Numbered from the stretch's first letter, positions 42,025-51,552 are shown. The stretch is DNA of 64,000 nucleotides from an uncultured Nitrospira sp. (GCA_946479785.1 CAMLHQ010000004.1:1-64000); one strand, 5' to 3'. Made by a program: numbers and translations. Notes: a model not told the origin generated them from the letters alone.

Positions 42025-44127
42025 ATGAACGAGCCGGGTGCGAGGTCTCTCAGAAATGTGGCCATTATCGCCAATCGAGGAGCAGGCAAGACCTCGTTGG
42101 CGGAAGCAATGCTCTTGGCGGCTGGTGCGATTCCGAGCCTTGGTTCCGTGACGCAGGGTACGACCGTCTCGGACTTCGAACCGGAGGAAATTCACCACCG
42201 GAGTTCCGTCAGCACCAGCCTGCTCCGTTATTCGTGGAACCAAACGACGATCAACCTGCTCGACACACCCGGCGCACTTAGTTTGCTGGGGGAGGCGATT
42301 GCGGCATTGCATGCGGTGGATGCTGTGATCGTGGTACTCAGTCCGTCCAGCGGAATCCGGAGCGAACTCATCCGCCTCTGGGCTCACGTCAGAGCCCTCC
42401 ATCTGCCTTGTCTGATCTTCATCAATGAGGGTGAAAAAGAATCGGCGTCGATTGACGAACTCATGGCGGCCTGCAAGCGGGATCTCGACATCACTCCGCT
42501 ACCGATGTCGCGGACGATCAAAGAGGGCGGGCAATGTCACGGCGTCATTGATGTACTTCATCAGGCCGCCATCCACTCGCGAGCCGATAGTTCGAAATGG
42601 CAGCAACAGCCAATCCCGGAAGGGGAAAAAGGTTTCATCTCGGAGGCCCGGAAACGAATTCAGGAAGCGGCGGCGGAAGCCGACGATCAACTGCTGGAAC
42701 ACTACCTGTCGGCAGGGGAGCTGACAGCCGCGGACCTGATGCGCGGTCTCCATCTGGGGGTCCAGGCCGGCGCGGTGGTGCCGCTCTACGCCGGCTCGGC
42801 GTTGAAGAACGTCGGAATCGTTCCGTTGCTGAACGCGATGGTTGAATTTCTACCGTCACCGGCCGATCGGGCTGTAAGAGTGCCGCTCGCGGGTCAGCAT
42901 CCTGACGGCGACCAAGAGGTCTCTCGACAGGCCACAACCGAATCGCCCTTGTCGGCCGTGATCTTCAAAACCATCATCGATCCCTTTGTCGGACGGCTCT
43001 CCTACGTGCGGATCTACTCCGGAACCTTGCAGACCGATTCGATGCTGTTCAATGCGACCCGCAAGATCAAAGAGAAAAGCGGACATCTGTATCACCTCCT
43101 GGGGAAGAAACATACGGCCATCGCCTCGGCTGGCGCAGGAGAGATTGTCGCCATCGGCAAACTCAAGGATGCGCAAACGGGCGATACGCTTTGTGACGAG
43201 CAACACCCGGTCTGTTATTCCTGGCCCGTCTTGCCTCGTCCAGTCCTCTCGTTTGCCATCGAACCCAAGTCGAGCGCCGATATCGACAAGGTGAGTCTCG
43301 GGCTGCACAAGTTGATCGAGGAGGATCCGACGTTGGGGTTCACGCGCAATGCAGATACGAAGGAGATGGTGCTGAGCGGGACGGGTCAACTGCACCTGGA
43401 TCTCGCCCTGGAAAAACTCCATCGCAAGTACGGTGCGGAGGTCGTCATCCATACACCGAAGATTCCTTACCGAGAGACCATTCGCGGAACTTCCCAGGCG
43501 CAGGGCAAGTACAAGAAGCAGACCGGCGGCCACGGCCAGTACGGAGACTGTTGGCTGGAACTGTCACCCGCGGCGCGCGGGGAAGGGTTCACTTTCAACA
43601 ACCGCGTGGTCGGCGGCGTGATTCCCCGCAATTTTATTCCGGCGGTCGAGAAGGGCGTCGTGGAAGCCATGCAGCATGGGACGCTTGCCGGGTTTCCTGT
43701 CGTCGATGTGCGGGTCGCCGTCTACGACGGTTCCTATCATGTCGTCGATTCGTCAGAAATGTCGTTCAAGATTGCCGCCTCCATGGCGTTTAAAAAGGCC
43801 ATGGAGAGCGCGCACCCCGTGCTGTTGGAACCGATGATGACCGTTGAGGTGGAAGCGCCCGCCGCGCACATCGGCGCCGTGATCGGAGATTTGAACGCGC
43901 GGCGAGGGCGTATCCTTCATGTCGAGGCGAGAGGTCATGCAGAAATCGTCAAAGCGTCGGTTCCCCTGGCGGAGATCATGACCTATACGACGACGCTGAA
44001 TTCCCTCACGGGTGGAGGGGGGAGCTATGTAATGGAATTGGCTCGTTACGATGAGGTGCCGCGCGAGGTGGCGGCGAAGATTATCGAAGAGGCGAAGGCG
44101 ACCAAACAAGCGGTCGCCGCGCATTAA
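42025..44127 (+). CDS. EF-G-like translational GTPase homologue with degenerate G domain
   Basis: 700 aa, the length of EF-G with all later domains: GTGQLHLDLALEKLHRKYG, KYKKQTGGHGQYGDCWLEL and ARRGRILHVEARGHAEIVKA are typical of domains III-V. The GTPase domain is altered: G1 NRGAGKTS is close to the normal P-loop, G3 LLDTPGALSLLGE has lost the H of DTPGH, and G4 NKxD is replaced by FINEGEKES. It resembles the EF-G-like (FusA2-type) paralogues. AAGGAGG 5 nt before the ATG at 42025 decides the start. It follows radC by 79 nt. Confidence 0.88.
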   Translation: MNEPGARSLRNVAIIANRGAGKTSLAEAMLLAAGAIPSLGSVTQGTTVSDFEPEEIHHRSSVSTSLLRYSWNQTTINLLDTPGALSLLGEAIAALHAVDAVIVVLSPSSGIRSELIRLWAHVRALHLPCLIFINEGEKESASIDELMAACKRDLDITPLPMSRTIKEGGQCHGVIDVLHQAAIHSRADSSKWQQQPIPEGEKGFISEARKRIQEAAAEADDQLLEHYLSAGELTAADLMRGLHLGVQAGAVVPLYAGSALKNVGIVPLLNAMVEFLPSPADRAVRVPLAGQHPDGDQEVSRQATTESPLSAVIFKTIIDPFVGRLSYVRIYSGTLQTDSMLFNATRKIKEKSGHLYHLLGKKHTAIASAGAGEIVAIGKLKDAQTGDTLCDEQHPVCYSWPVLPRPVLSFAIEPKSSADIDKVSLGLHKLIEEDPTLGFTRNADTKEMVLSGTGQLHLDLALEKLHRKYGAEVVIHTPKIPYRETIRGTSQAQGKYKKQTGGHGQYGDCWLELSPAARGEGFTFNNRVVGGVIPRNFIPAVEKGVVEAMQHGTLAGFPVVDVRVAVYDGSYHVVDSSEMSFKIAASMAFKKAMESAHPVLLEPMMTVEVEAPAAHIGAVIGDLNARRGRILHVEARGHAEIVKASVPLAEIMTYTTTLNSLTGGGGSYVMELARYDEVPREVAAKIIEEAKATKQAVAAH

Positions 44128-44134
44128 GCGGCGA

Positions 44135-45538
44135 TCAGGGTTCGCTTGGTTTCAGCACCACGTAGAATGCCCGGCTTTCGCGAAGCACGCGCAGAAGGAC
44201 GGTGTCGCCTCTGCGGACTTTCGAGACGGCATTGGTGAAATCACCGACTGAGCCGACTTCGACGCGGTTCACTTCTTTGATGAGGTCTCCTTCACGGAGC
44301 CCTTCCGACTGAGCCAGGCTGCCCGATTCTACTTTGGTGATCAACACACCGCGGCTCTCGTGGAGCTTGAATTTTTCGGAGAGCGCGGCCGTCAGATCCT
44401 GCACGTCGAGCCCCAGTTTGGCTTCGGAGCGTGATTGAGGCAGCGAGGTCATGATGGCTTGGTCATGGCGCTCGCTGAGAGCGACGTTCAGAACGATGCG
44501 CTGTTGATTTCGTACGACCTCGACTTTGGCTGTGGCGCCTGGTAAGAGCCCGGCGATAATGCGTGACAGACGATTAGGACTGTCGATCACCGCGCCTTCA
44601 ATGCGGGTGATCACATCGCCGGGCTTGATCCCGGCCGCCGCAGCCGGATCCTTCTCGAACACTTCGTTGACCAGAACCCCTTCCTGCTCGGTCACGCCGA
44701 ACTTTTTGGCCAATTCCGGCGTCAGCGGCTGAATCCCTACGCCGAGCCAGCCACGGACGACACGGCCCTGCGCGACCAGCTGCTGCAACACCTGCTTTGC
44801 CATGTTGGATGGAATGGCAAAGCCGATGCCTTGCGCGAAGTTGATGATGGCCGTGTTGATGCCGATCACCTCGCCGCGCAAATTGAAGAGGGGTCCGCCT
44901 GAGTTGCCGGGATTGATCGACGCGTCGGTTTGGATGAAGTTTTCATAGCGTGAGAGGTTGACGTTTTCCCGGCCGATGCCGCTCACGACGCCGAGGGTCA
45001 CGGTTCGCTCCAGTCCGAACGGATTGCCCACGGCCAGCACCCATTGGCCCACGCGGACGGTGGTTGAATCGCCGAACCGTGCGCTGGGCAGGGAATGATC
45101 GGTCGTCACTTTCAAGACCGCCAGATCCGTATCGGGATCTTTGCCGACGACCTGCGCGATCAGTTTGGTCTTGTCGGACAAACGAACTTCAATCTCCGTC
45201 GAATCTCCCACCACGTGGTTGTTGGTGATGATGTGGCCATCCGGAGTCATGATCACGCCGGCACCGGAACCGGGCGCATTGGGGATGCGTTCTTGAGAAA
45301 ACTCCCGTCCCTTGCCGGTAGCGGTGATGGGAAAGAGGCTGACGACGGGGGGTTTGGCGGCTTCCGCCAACTCGGTAATCACAGCCTGCATCTCCTCAAG
45401 GAGCCGCAATCCATTGGAAGTGTCAGATATGGGGGCACTTGGTTCGGCGGCAGAGGCAGATGAGAGCGGCCAAAGGGCGACCATCAGCGTGCCGGCCAGA
45501 AAGGCCGCTTTTCCGATCGTGGATAGAAGCCGCGCCAT
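44135..45538 (-). CDS. Periplasmic HtrA/DegP-type serine protease
   Basis: 467-aa precursor with a signal peptide (AAFLAGTLMVALWPLSSASA). Trypsin-like domain with catalytic His in HIITNNHVVGD, Asp in DPDTDLAVLKV and Ser in INPGNSGGPLFNL. Two PDZ domains follow (about residues 280-365, VRGWLGVGIQPL, and 375-465, AKLGLDVQDLTAAL). Domain order and length match DegP/DegQ (Do-like) proteases, which degrade or refold damaged envelope proteins. Start ATG 45538; the frame is open a further 10 codons. Confidence 0.96.
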   Translation of the reverse strand: MARLLSTIGKAAFLAGTLMVALWPLSSASAAEPSAPISDTSNGLRLLEEMQAVITELAEAAKPPVVSLFPITATGKGREFSQERIPNAPGSGAGVIMTPDGHIITNNHVVGDSTEIEVRLSDKTKLIAQVVGKDPDTDLAVLKVTTDHSLPSARFGDSTTVRVGQWVLAVGNPFGLERTVTLGVVSGIGRENVNLSRYENFIQTDASINPGNSGGPLFNLRGEVIGINTAIINFAQGIGFAIPSNMAKQVLQQLVAQGRVVRGWLGVGIQPLTPELAKKFGVTEQEGVLVNEVFEKDPAAAAGIKPGDVITRIEGAVIDSPNRLSRIIAGLLPGATAKVEVVRNQQRIVLNVALSERHDQAIMTSLPQSRSEAKLGLDVQDLTAALSEKFKLHESRGVLITKVESGSLAQSEGLREGDLIKEVNRVEVGSVGDFTNAVSKVRRGDTVLLRVLRESRAFYVVLKPSEP

Positions 45539-45590
45539 GTTTTTAGTGTACCGCACTTGTACCACCAAAACCTATGGGAAGAATGGAAGG

Positions 45591-46226
45591 CTACGACGCT
45601 GATTTGGCCGGTCGAGTTGGTGTAAACCACGTGCCGACGTGATCGAGGTCGGCTCGGAGCCCGATGACAATCACGATATCCTCGGGTGTAAAGACAAACT
45701 CGTCAGCCGGTGGAATCAGAAAGGGCCCGCGAAAAATGGTCACTAGCCTGACACTCGAAGGCCAAGAGAAAGCCGAGACCGGTTTCCCGACAGCCGGGGA
45801 TCCGTGGGAGACTGGAATGCGCTCGATGGCGGCAGCACGCAGGCTCAGGTCTCGTTGGAGTGTGAGCAGATCCTGATGAATCGCTTCCAGTTTCAGATCG
45901 CGGATCTGCGCATCCACCTGCACGAGGGTCTGTTTGAGATGATGGATACGATCAGTAGCCTGATTGAGCGAACGCTCCAATTCGGGTGAGGGCAACCCTG
46001 GTTCTCGAGCTACGGAGGATCGATTCGGTAATGCCGCTGCGATATCGCGTCCTAGGTCTCCTTGTACCGATTCAATCTGGGTGAGCAGGCTCGCCGCTTG
46101 ACCGTGTAGACGGAGGACGTGAACCTTGCGGTTCACCCGTTCGGCAATGGCGACAACCGATTCATAGACGGCGCTGCCGGTGAGGGACAGCTCTTTTTGG
46201 AGCCGACCGAAGAATTCAAGGGACAT
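45591..46226 (-). CDS. Soluble TrkA-C (RCK_C) domain protein
   Basis: 211 aa. The first 150 residues are helical and coiled-coil-like with Leu, Gln and Arg heptads. The C-terminal region (SSVRLVTIFRGPFLIPPADE, then DIVIVIGLRADLDHVGTWF) matches the TrkA-C/RCK_C fold, which binds ligands to gate K+ channels or transporters. No membrane channel, Rossmann RCK_N or other transporter lies beside it, so it may act on a remote partner. Divergent from pgm. Confidence 0.8.
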   Translation of the reverse strand: MSLEFFGRLQKELSLTGSAVYESVVAIAERVNRKVHVLRLHGQAASLLTQIESVQGDLGRDIAAALPNRSSVAREPGLPSPELERSLNQATDRIHHLKQTLVQVDAQIRDLKLEAIHQDLLTLQRDLSLRAAAIERIPVSHGSPAVGKPVSAFSWPSSVRLVTIFRGPFLIPPADEFVFTPEDIVIVIGLRADLDHVGTWFTPTRPAKSAS

Positions 46227-46305
46227 ACGTCAAAGAAGGGAAAGGTCTGATAAGGGATATTATGTCAACTTATAGATCGGTCTCGATGATCTGCCGTTCA
46301 CTCCA

Positions 46306-46392
46306 TTACTCTTCTTCGGCCTGCTGGTCAACCGAATCCTTCTCCGGCTCTGTCACTTCCACCCGGAAATTGACACGACCAGGAGTTGACAT
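46306..46392 (-). CDS. Possible 28-aa acidic peptide
   Basis: ATG at 46392, 29 codons including the stop, encoding a Glu/Asp-rich peptide ([20 protein letters not shown]). There is no convincing Shine-Dalgarno. It lies between pgm and the TrkA-C gene and starts within the CATG shared with the pgm leader ORF. Listed because the composition looks coding, but it may be chance. Confidence 0.2.
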   Translation of the reverse strand: MSTPGRVNFRVEVTEPEKDSVDQQAEEE

Positions 46393-46411
46393 GTCGCGCC
46401 AGCACGGCTAG
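46391..46411 (+). CDS. Six-codon leader ORF before pgm
   Basis: AGGAG with near-ideal spacing precedes ATG 46391. The ORF reads MSRQHG and stops at TAG 46409-46411. The pgm ATG is 10 nt further on and has no ribosome binding site of its own. This arrangement would load ribosomes that reinitiate at pgm. Seen in the sequence; the regulatory role is inference. Confidence 0.4.
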   Translation: MSRQHG

Positions 46412-46421
46412 ACACAGCATC

Positions 46422-48062
46422 ATGGCGATTCATCCATTAGCCGGTCATGCCGCGCCAGCCTCGGTGTTGGTCGATGTTCCCAAACTGCTTGCCTCCTACT
46501 ATGCAGATATTCCTGATCCCACAGTCCGGGAGCAGCGAGTGGCCTTTGGCACCTCAGGCCACCGAGGATCATCCTTCAAGCGATCGTTTAACGAACACCA
46601 TATCCTGGCAACCACCCAAGCCATCTCTGAGTATCGTCAGACCCAAGGCACCGACGGTCCACTCTATCTTGGGATGGATACCCATGCGCTCTCGCTGCCG
46701 GCGTTGGAAACCAGCCTCGAAGTCTTGGCCGCAAACGGCGTCGAGGTCATGATCGACCGGGAGGGCGGCTATACGCCGACACCGGTCATCTCTCACGCGA
46801 TTCTCACATTCAACAAACACCGGCAGTCTGGACTTGCCGACGGCATCGTGATTACCCCGTCGCACAATCCTCCGGAAGATGGCGGCATCAAATACAACCC
46901 ACCACAAGGCGGGCCAGCAGATACGCAGGTGACAAAGTGGATTGAAGAGCGAGCCAATGCATTGCTTACCGGGAATCTCACAGGGGTGAAACGGCTTCCG
47001 GTTGCCCAGGCGCGTCGCGCCTCGACCACTCACAAACACGATTACGTCGGCGCCTATGTCCGGGATTTGACGCACGTGATCGACTTCGAGGCGATTAAAG
47101 CCGCGAAACTGAAATTGGGCGTCGATCCTCTCGGTGGGTCCGGGATTGCCTATTGGAAGCCGATTGCCGAACGCTATGGGCTAGACATCGAGATCGTCAA
47201 TCCTGCCGTTGATCCGACCTTTCGTTTCATGCCCCTGGATTGGGACGGCAAGATTCGCATGGATTGCTCCTCCCCTTATGCCATGGCCAACCTGATTGCC
47301 CTCAAAGATCGCTTCGACGTCGCCGTTGGCAACGATGCCGACAACGATCGGCACGGCATCGTCACGCGCTCGGCCGGCCTCATGAACCCGAACCATTACT
47401 TGGCGGTTGCGATTTCCTATCTCTTTTCACATCGCTCAGGCTGGAAGGCGAATGCGGCGATCGGCAAGACCTTGGTCAGTAGCAGCCTCATCGATCGCGT
47501 CGCCACGAAACTTGGCCGAACGCTCATGGAAGTGCCGGTAGGATTCAAGTGGTTTGTCGAAGGACTGCTCGATGGGTCATTGGGCTTCGGTGGTGAAGAA
47601 AGCGCCGGCGCATCGTTCCTCCGTCTTGATGGCAGCGTGTGGTCCACGGACAAGGACGGGATCATCATGGATTTGCTCGCGGCCGAAATGATGGCGAAGA
47701 TTGGCCGCGATCCGGCTGAAATGTATTGTGATGTGGCGGCTGACCTTGGCGCACCGGTCTACGAACGGATCGACGCGCGAGCCACACCGGAGCAGAAAGC
47801 GAGGCTCTCGAAGCTCTCCCCTGATCAAGTACGGGCAACCACCCTTGCCGGCGATACAATCGTCGCTATGCTGACCAAGGCTCCAGGAAACGGTGCTCCA
47901 ATCGGCGGGCTGAAAGTCGTGACCGAGCAAGGCTGGTTCGCCGCCCGCCCGTCAGGCACCGAGGACGTGTACAAGCTCTACGCAGAGAGTTTTAGAGGCA
48001 AGGAGCATCTCCGGAGGATTCAGGAAGAAGCGCAGACGTTGGTGGCTGAGGTATTGGCCTAA
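46422..48062 (+). CDS. pgm: Phosphoglucomutase (alpha-D-glucose-specific)
   Basis: 546 aa, normal for bacterial Pgm. Interconverts glucose 1- and 6-phosphate. [14 protein letters not shown] matches the family N-terminus, fixing the start at 46422. Seen: [17 protein letters not shown], the phosphoserine loop [20 protein letters not shown], the metal loop [13 protein letters not shown], the sugar loop [14 protein letters not shown] and the phosphate loop [17 protein letters not shown]. It supports glycogen and nucleotide-sugar metabolism. Confidence 0.97.
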   Translation: MAIHPLAGHAAPASVLVDVPKLLASYYADIPDPTVREQRVAFGTSGHRGSSFKRSFNEHHILATTQAISEYRQTQGTDGPLYLGMDTHALSLPALETSLEVLAANGVEVMIDREGGYTPTPVISHAILTFNKHRQSGLADGIVITPSHNPPEDGGIKYNPPQGGPADTQVTKWIEERANALLTGNLTGVKRLPVAQARRASTTHKHDYVGAYVRDLTHVIDFEAIKAAKLKLGVDPLGGSGIAYWKPIAERYGLDIEIVNPAVDPTFRFMPLDWDGKIRMDCSSPYAMANLIALKDRFDVAVGNDADNDRHGIVTRSAGLMNPNHYLAVAISYLFSHRSGWKANAAIGKTLVSSSLIDRVATKLGRTLMEVPVGFKWFVEGLLDGSLGFGGEESAGASFLRLDGSVWSTDKDGIIMDLLAAEMMAKIGRDPAEMYCDVAADLGAPVYERIDARATPEQKARLSKLSPDQVRATTLAGDTIVAMLTKAPGNGAPIGGLKVVTEQGWFAARPSGTEDVYKLYAESFRGKEHLRRIQEEAQTLVAEVLA

Positions 48063-48112
48063 TTGGGCGAATGAAGTGCGGGTCGATTTCTACCCATGAC
48101 TGATGGGAAGCT

Positions 48113-48526
48113 TCAAGAAGGCTCTGTTAGAACTCTTGACTGTAATGTCCGAAGGGTCAGAGCCTCGGTGGTTCGCCATTTCTCAGGAGGATCCATTCGC
48201 TCCTGATCGCTCAGCGATGGCCGGGTCTCTAACCCGCCCGCAATGTTCCCATGTTGTACCGTCACACTCTTCCCATTCACGAACGCCACGGCCCGCCCCC
48301 ACCGGTAGGATAGCGACCGCGCTCCATTTGGAATCCTGATCGCGACCCACCGGGTGTCGGACCAAAACACGACATGGCTTCCCTCTTGCTGCGAACGTAC
48401 GGCGCAACCGTCTGCCCGCACCAACGCCGGCCCGTCCGGGAGCCAGCGAAATGACGCTTGGAGCAGACAATCGGGGCCATCGGCGAATGCCAATACAAGC
48501 CACGCGAGCATCTCGACGCCTGTCAT
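48113..48526 (-). CDS. Hypothetical protein (137 aa), uncertain
   Basis: An open frame with plausible composition (Trp-rich strands such as FRWLPDGPALVRADG and VVFWSDTRWVAIRI) and a hydrophobic start (MLAWLVLAF), possibly a small beta protein. The Shine-Dalgarno is weak (GGGGTGCGG). If it is not a gene, then 48063-48693 is a 630-bp gap in which I see nothing else. The following 48527-48693 shows no feature. Confidence 0.45.
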   Translation of the reverse strand: MTGVEMLAWLVLAFADGPDCLLQASFRWLPDGPALVRADGCAVRSQQEGSHVVFWSDTRWVAIRIPNGARSLSYRWGRAVAFVNGKSVTVQHGNIAGGLETRPSLSDQERMDPPEKWRTTEALTLRTLQSRVLTEPS

Positions 48527-48693
48527 GTCCGCACCCCGCTAAGGTGGCTGCTTGCCGGAGCACTTTCGGTTTCAGCAACATCGGCACGACTAATTCAAGA
48601 CTAGCACGTGGATGCAGGATGTAAAGAAATCAGACGTCTATGCACGTGTGGAAAGGCCACAAAGGAGGCAGGCTTGAGAGACTACCAAGGGGT

Positions 48694-49578
48694 CTAAAGT
48701 ACGGCTTGCTGTTCCGCATGGTAAGAGCTGCGGACTAAGGGGCCGGATTCGACATGAGTAAACCCCATGGCGAGCCCTTCAGTCTTCAGTCTGGCAAACT
48801 CGGCCGGCTCATAGAAATGAGCAACGGGCACATGCTGTCTCGTCGGCTGGAGGTATTGGCCGATGGTCACAATGTCACAGTTCACCGCACGCAGATCATG
48901 CAGGACGGCACGGACTTCGTCGAGCGTTTCGCCCATTCCCACTATCAGGCCTGACTTCGTCTTCATGCCACGTTGTTTCGCGCGATCTAGCAACTCAAGG
49001 GACCGCAGATATTTGCCTTGGGGCCGGAGGGACGGAAAGAGCCTTGGAACGGTTTCCATGTTGTGATTCAAAATCTCCGGCTTTTCACTGCAGACAATCG
49101 CGAGTGCCGCCTCGTTGCCCTCGAAATCAGGGATCAACACTTCAATCGTACAGTCGGGATTGACTCGTCTCGTCAGCCTGATTGTTTCGGCAAAGATCGT
49201 GGCTCCGCCCTCCGCCAATTCATCCCGATTGACCGAGGTGATCACGGCATGGCGCAATCCAAGAGCGCGGACGGCTTCGGCCACTCGCTGTGGCTCATCG
49301 TGATCAACGGCGCGCGGGCGACCGGTTTCAACAGAGCAGTAGTGGCAGCGTCTCGTGCAGATGTCCCCTAAGATCAGGAATGTAGCCGTCCGTGCATTCC
49401 AACATTCCCACCGATTGGGACAACGGGCTTCTTCACAGATGGTGTGGAGATTGAGTCGATCAATTGTCTGTTTGATGTCAAAATAGTCCGGACTGGTCTT
49501 GGCTTCAACCTTGAACCAGGACGGAAGGCGTCGGGAAGCGCCGAGAGCGCCAATCTCGGTGAGAGGAATAAAGCTCAT
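48694..49578 (-). CDS. lipA: Lipoyl synthase
   Basis: 294-aa radical SAM enzyme inserting two sulfurs into octanoyl groups on lipoyl domains. Auxiliary cluster cysteines lie in CEEARCPNRWEC and the radical SAM cluster in CTRRCHYC, followed by SVETGRPRAVDHDEP. Later ITSVNRDELAEGGA, SGLIVGMGETLDEV and the C-terminal VRSSYHAEQQ (the serine that ligates the auxiliary cluster) are all canonical. Its ATG overlaps the preceding gene by 4 bp. Last gene of a minus-strand run with Fe-S proteins. Confidence 0.97.
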   Translation of the reverse strand: MSFIPLTEIGALGASRRLPSWFKVEAKTSPDYFDIKQTIDRLNLHTICEEARCPNRWECWNARTATFLILGDICTRRCHYCSVETGRPRAVDHDEPQRVAEAVRALGLRHAVITSVNRDELAEGGATIFAETIRLTRRVNPDCTIEVLIPDFEGNEAALAIVCSEKPEILNHNMETVPRLFPSLRPQGKYLRSLELLDRAKQRGMKTKSGLIVGMGETLDEVRAVLHDLRAVNCDIVTIGQYLQPTRQHVPVAHFYEPAEFARLKTEGLAMGFTHVESGPLVRSSYHAEQQAVL

Positions 49579-49940
49579 AGCGATGCCGTCTTGCGGGCGC
49601 AACACCAGCCCAGAAGTTTTGTCAGGAGCCCGGATGAACGGTGAGCCGGCTGCAATGGGTCAGGATATTCGATCCAGGGTTCTTGCGAACCCAGATAGGT
49701 GCCCTGGCGGAAGCTCATCTGCGTTTTGAGCTGACGGTAACCTTGCGCGTGCAGGGTTTGGATTAAGGCAAGCAATGCCCCGTCCTGGGTCGCCTGGGGC
49801 TCTGTGACGACACGAGTGGACTCGTATTGCAGAATGGCCAGGTACAGATGGATGTTCTGTTCGAAGCCGACCGGCCGGCTGAACCCTCGTTCTCGGTCGT
49901 CCAATCCAGCGAGCAAGTATTTGTCGAGCGGCTCCCCCAC
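49575..49940 (-). CDS. Hypothetical protein upstream of lipA (121 aa)
   Basis: A soluble protein without signal or membrane segment. A middle section (ALLALIQTLHAQGYRQLKTQ) is helical and a later section reads RQGTYLGSQEPWIEYPDP. It overlaps lipA by 4 bp, suggesting coupled expression and perhaps a shared role. No domain recognised. Confidence 0.65.
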   Translation of the reverse strand: MGEPLDKYLLAGLDDRERGFSRPVGFEQNIHLYLAILQYESTRVVTEPQATQDGALLALIQTLHAQGYRQLKTQMSFRQGTYLGSQEPWIEYPDPLQPAHRSSGLLTKLLGWCCARKTASL

Positions 49941-49944
49941 TGGT

Positions 49945-50310
49945 TTATTCCAGGGCTCGGAACACGGCTACCAGGTCGCTCAAGGCGATAGTTTTGTGCT
50001 TGAGCACCTCACGCTCAGCCTGGATCGTAGCACGGGTCTTCGCGTCGGCGGTACCCGATTTCAAACATGACGCACCGAGTGCCAGGATCCTGTCACATTC
50101 CTCGGTCAGCTTCTTTTTCACCACGGGGTTGACAGAGAGAATGTCCATCAACTGGCGGCGCGTCTCAGTCAAATGGGACTGGAGCTCCGAGTCGGGATAG
50201 CTCTTCCGTGCGGCATCGTCGGAACAGCGATCGAGGTATTGGCTGAGAAACACATAGAGGCGAACGAGAGCGGCGGCAATGTCGGTCTGGTCTTTTGCGG
50301 AGGCTGGCAT
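49945..50310 (-). CDS. FliS-like or all-helical hypothetical protein (121 aa)
   Basis: An all-helical, charged protein (IAAALVRLYVFLSQYLDRCS, then KKKLTEECDRILALGA). The length and helical pattern recall FliS-type chaperones, but no flagellar genes are nearby, so this is only a resemblance. ATG at 50310 has AAAGGAG 8 nt upstream. It lies between the Rieske gene and the 121-aa gene in the lipA run. Confidence 0.6.
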   Translation of the reverse strand: MPASAKDQTDIAAALVRLYVFLSQYLDRCSDDAARKSYPDSELQSHLTETRRQLMDILSVNPVVKKKLTEECDRILALGASCLKSGTADAKTRATIQAEREVLKHKTIALSDLVAVFRALE

Positions 50311-50338
50311 CGGCGGCACTCCTTTCGCAGTGGATGAG

Positions 50339-50644
50339 CTACAAGAACACTTTCACATCAGCGCCTTCGACTTTGACCTGATATGTTTCGACTTGTGCGG
50401 AAGGATTGTTCACGCATCCTCCCGTGATGACATTGAACTGCCAGCCATGCCAGGGACATGTCACGACATTGCTTTCCAGTTCACCCTCGCCTAGAGGTCC
50501 TCCACGATGGAGACACGTATTATCGATGACATGGAACTGCCCTTCGATGTTGAACACCGCGAGAGATTTCCCATTCACTTCGGCGACAATACCATGCCCC
50601 GGTTTCACATCGGCTGTGCCCGCGACCCGTACGAACTCTCCCAT
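50339..50644 (-). CDS. Rieske [2Fe-2S] ferredoxin-type protein
   Basis: 101 aa, a single Rieske domain. Cluster ligands lie in CLHRGGPLGEG (C-x-H) and CPWHGWQFN (C-x2-H). The form resembles NirD or dioxygenase-type ferredoxins. No signal peptide or membrane helix, so cytoplasmic electron transfer is likely. The Mrp gene precedes it by 32 nt and lipA is downstream in the same run. Confidence 0.93.
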   Translation of the reverse strand: MGEFVRVAGTADVKPGHGIVAEVNGKSLAVFNIEGQFHVIDNTCLHRGGPLGEGELESNVVTCPWHGWQFNVITGGCVNNPSAQVETYQVKVEGADVKVFL

Positions 50645-50676
50645 CGTCCATGCCTCCAGTAGGTGAAGATGTCACG

Positions 50677-51552
50677 TCACTGATTGCTAAAAGGCTGCTT
50701 GATCTTTTTGAGGAGGCTGTCGATCGAGGCGCCGCCCTTTTCCGTTCCGCCCAGCTCTTGCACGATCTTCTCTGCAATACTGCGGAACGCGGCAGCCTGT
50801 GGAGAAGCCGGATTGACGACCACGATCGGATGGCCGCTGTCCCCGCCCTCGCGAATGGCCGGGTCAATGGGGATGCTTCCGAGAAACGGGATTCCCAACT
50901 TTGAGGCGGCCCGCTCCCCTCCCCCATGAGAAAAAATGTCCGTCCGCTCGCCGCAATGACCGCACACGAAAAAGCTCATGTTCTCGATAATCCCGAGCAA
51001 CGGCACGTTGACCTTCTGGAACATCGCCATGCCTTTGCGGACATCGTAGAGCGCGACTTCCTGCGGCGTCGTCACGGTGATGGCGCCGGCAAGCGGAACC
51101 ATCTGTGATAGGGAGAGCTGCACGTCCCCGGTGCCGGGCGGCAGATCGATCAACAGGTAATCAAGTTCACCCCAGATGACGTCACGGAAGAAGGCTTGCA
51201 AATATTGATGGACCATCGGTCCACGCCACACGAGCGGCGCTTCTTCCGGAACGAGAAAGGCCATCGAAATGAGTTTCACGCCATAGTTCTCTACCGGGAC
51301 AATCTTCCCGTCTTGTTGTTCCGGTCCGGTCGTACTGCCCATCATCATGGGAATATTGGGGCCGTAGAGATCGGCGTCCATGAGACCGACCTTGGCACCC
51401 GTCAAGGCGAGCGCGCAGGCGAGGTTGGCCGCGACGGTTGACTTGCCGACGCCGCCTTTGCCGCTGCTGATCGCGATGACATGCTTGACCCCAGGGATGA
51501 AGTTTTCTCTCGCCTGGGCCTGTTGGCCGGCGCCTGCATGTTCTTCGGCCAT
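50677..51552 (-). CDS. Mrp/NBP35 family Fe-S cluster carrier ATPase
   Basis: 291-aa P-loop ATPase that binds and delivers 4Fe-4S clusters. Seen: the deviant Walker A VIAISSGKGGVGKSTVAANL, DADLYGPNIPMMMG, LLIDLPPGTGDVQLSL and the C-terminal CxxC in FFVCGHCGERTDIF that binds the cluster. No N-terminal MIP18 domain. ATG at 51552 has GGAGGAG upstream. Its place among Rieske and lipA genes fits a cluster-supply role. Confidence 0.96.
   Translation of the reverse strand: MAEEHAGAGQQAQARENFIPGVKHVIAISSGKGGVGKSTVAANLACALALTGAKVGLMDADLYGPNIPMMMGSTTGPEQQDGKIVPVENYGVKLISMAFLVPEEAPLVWRGPMVHQYLQAFFRDVIWGELDYLLIDLPPGTGDVQLSLSQMVPLAGAITVTTPQEVALYDVRKGMAMFQKVNVPLLGIIENMSFFVCGHCGERTDIFSHGGGERAASKLGIPFLGSIPIDPAIREGGDSGHPIVVVNPASPQAAAFRSIAEKIVQELGGTEKGGASIDSLLKKIKQPFSNQ

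Noticed and set aside
42856..43533. Minus-strand open frame within the EF-G-like gene
   Set aside because: The plus-strand EF-G domains are unmistakable; this frame is an antisense shadow.
49945..50310. Calling the 121-aa helical protein FliS
   Set aside because: Only general helicity and size agree; no flagellar genes are present in the window.
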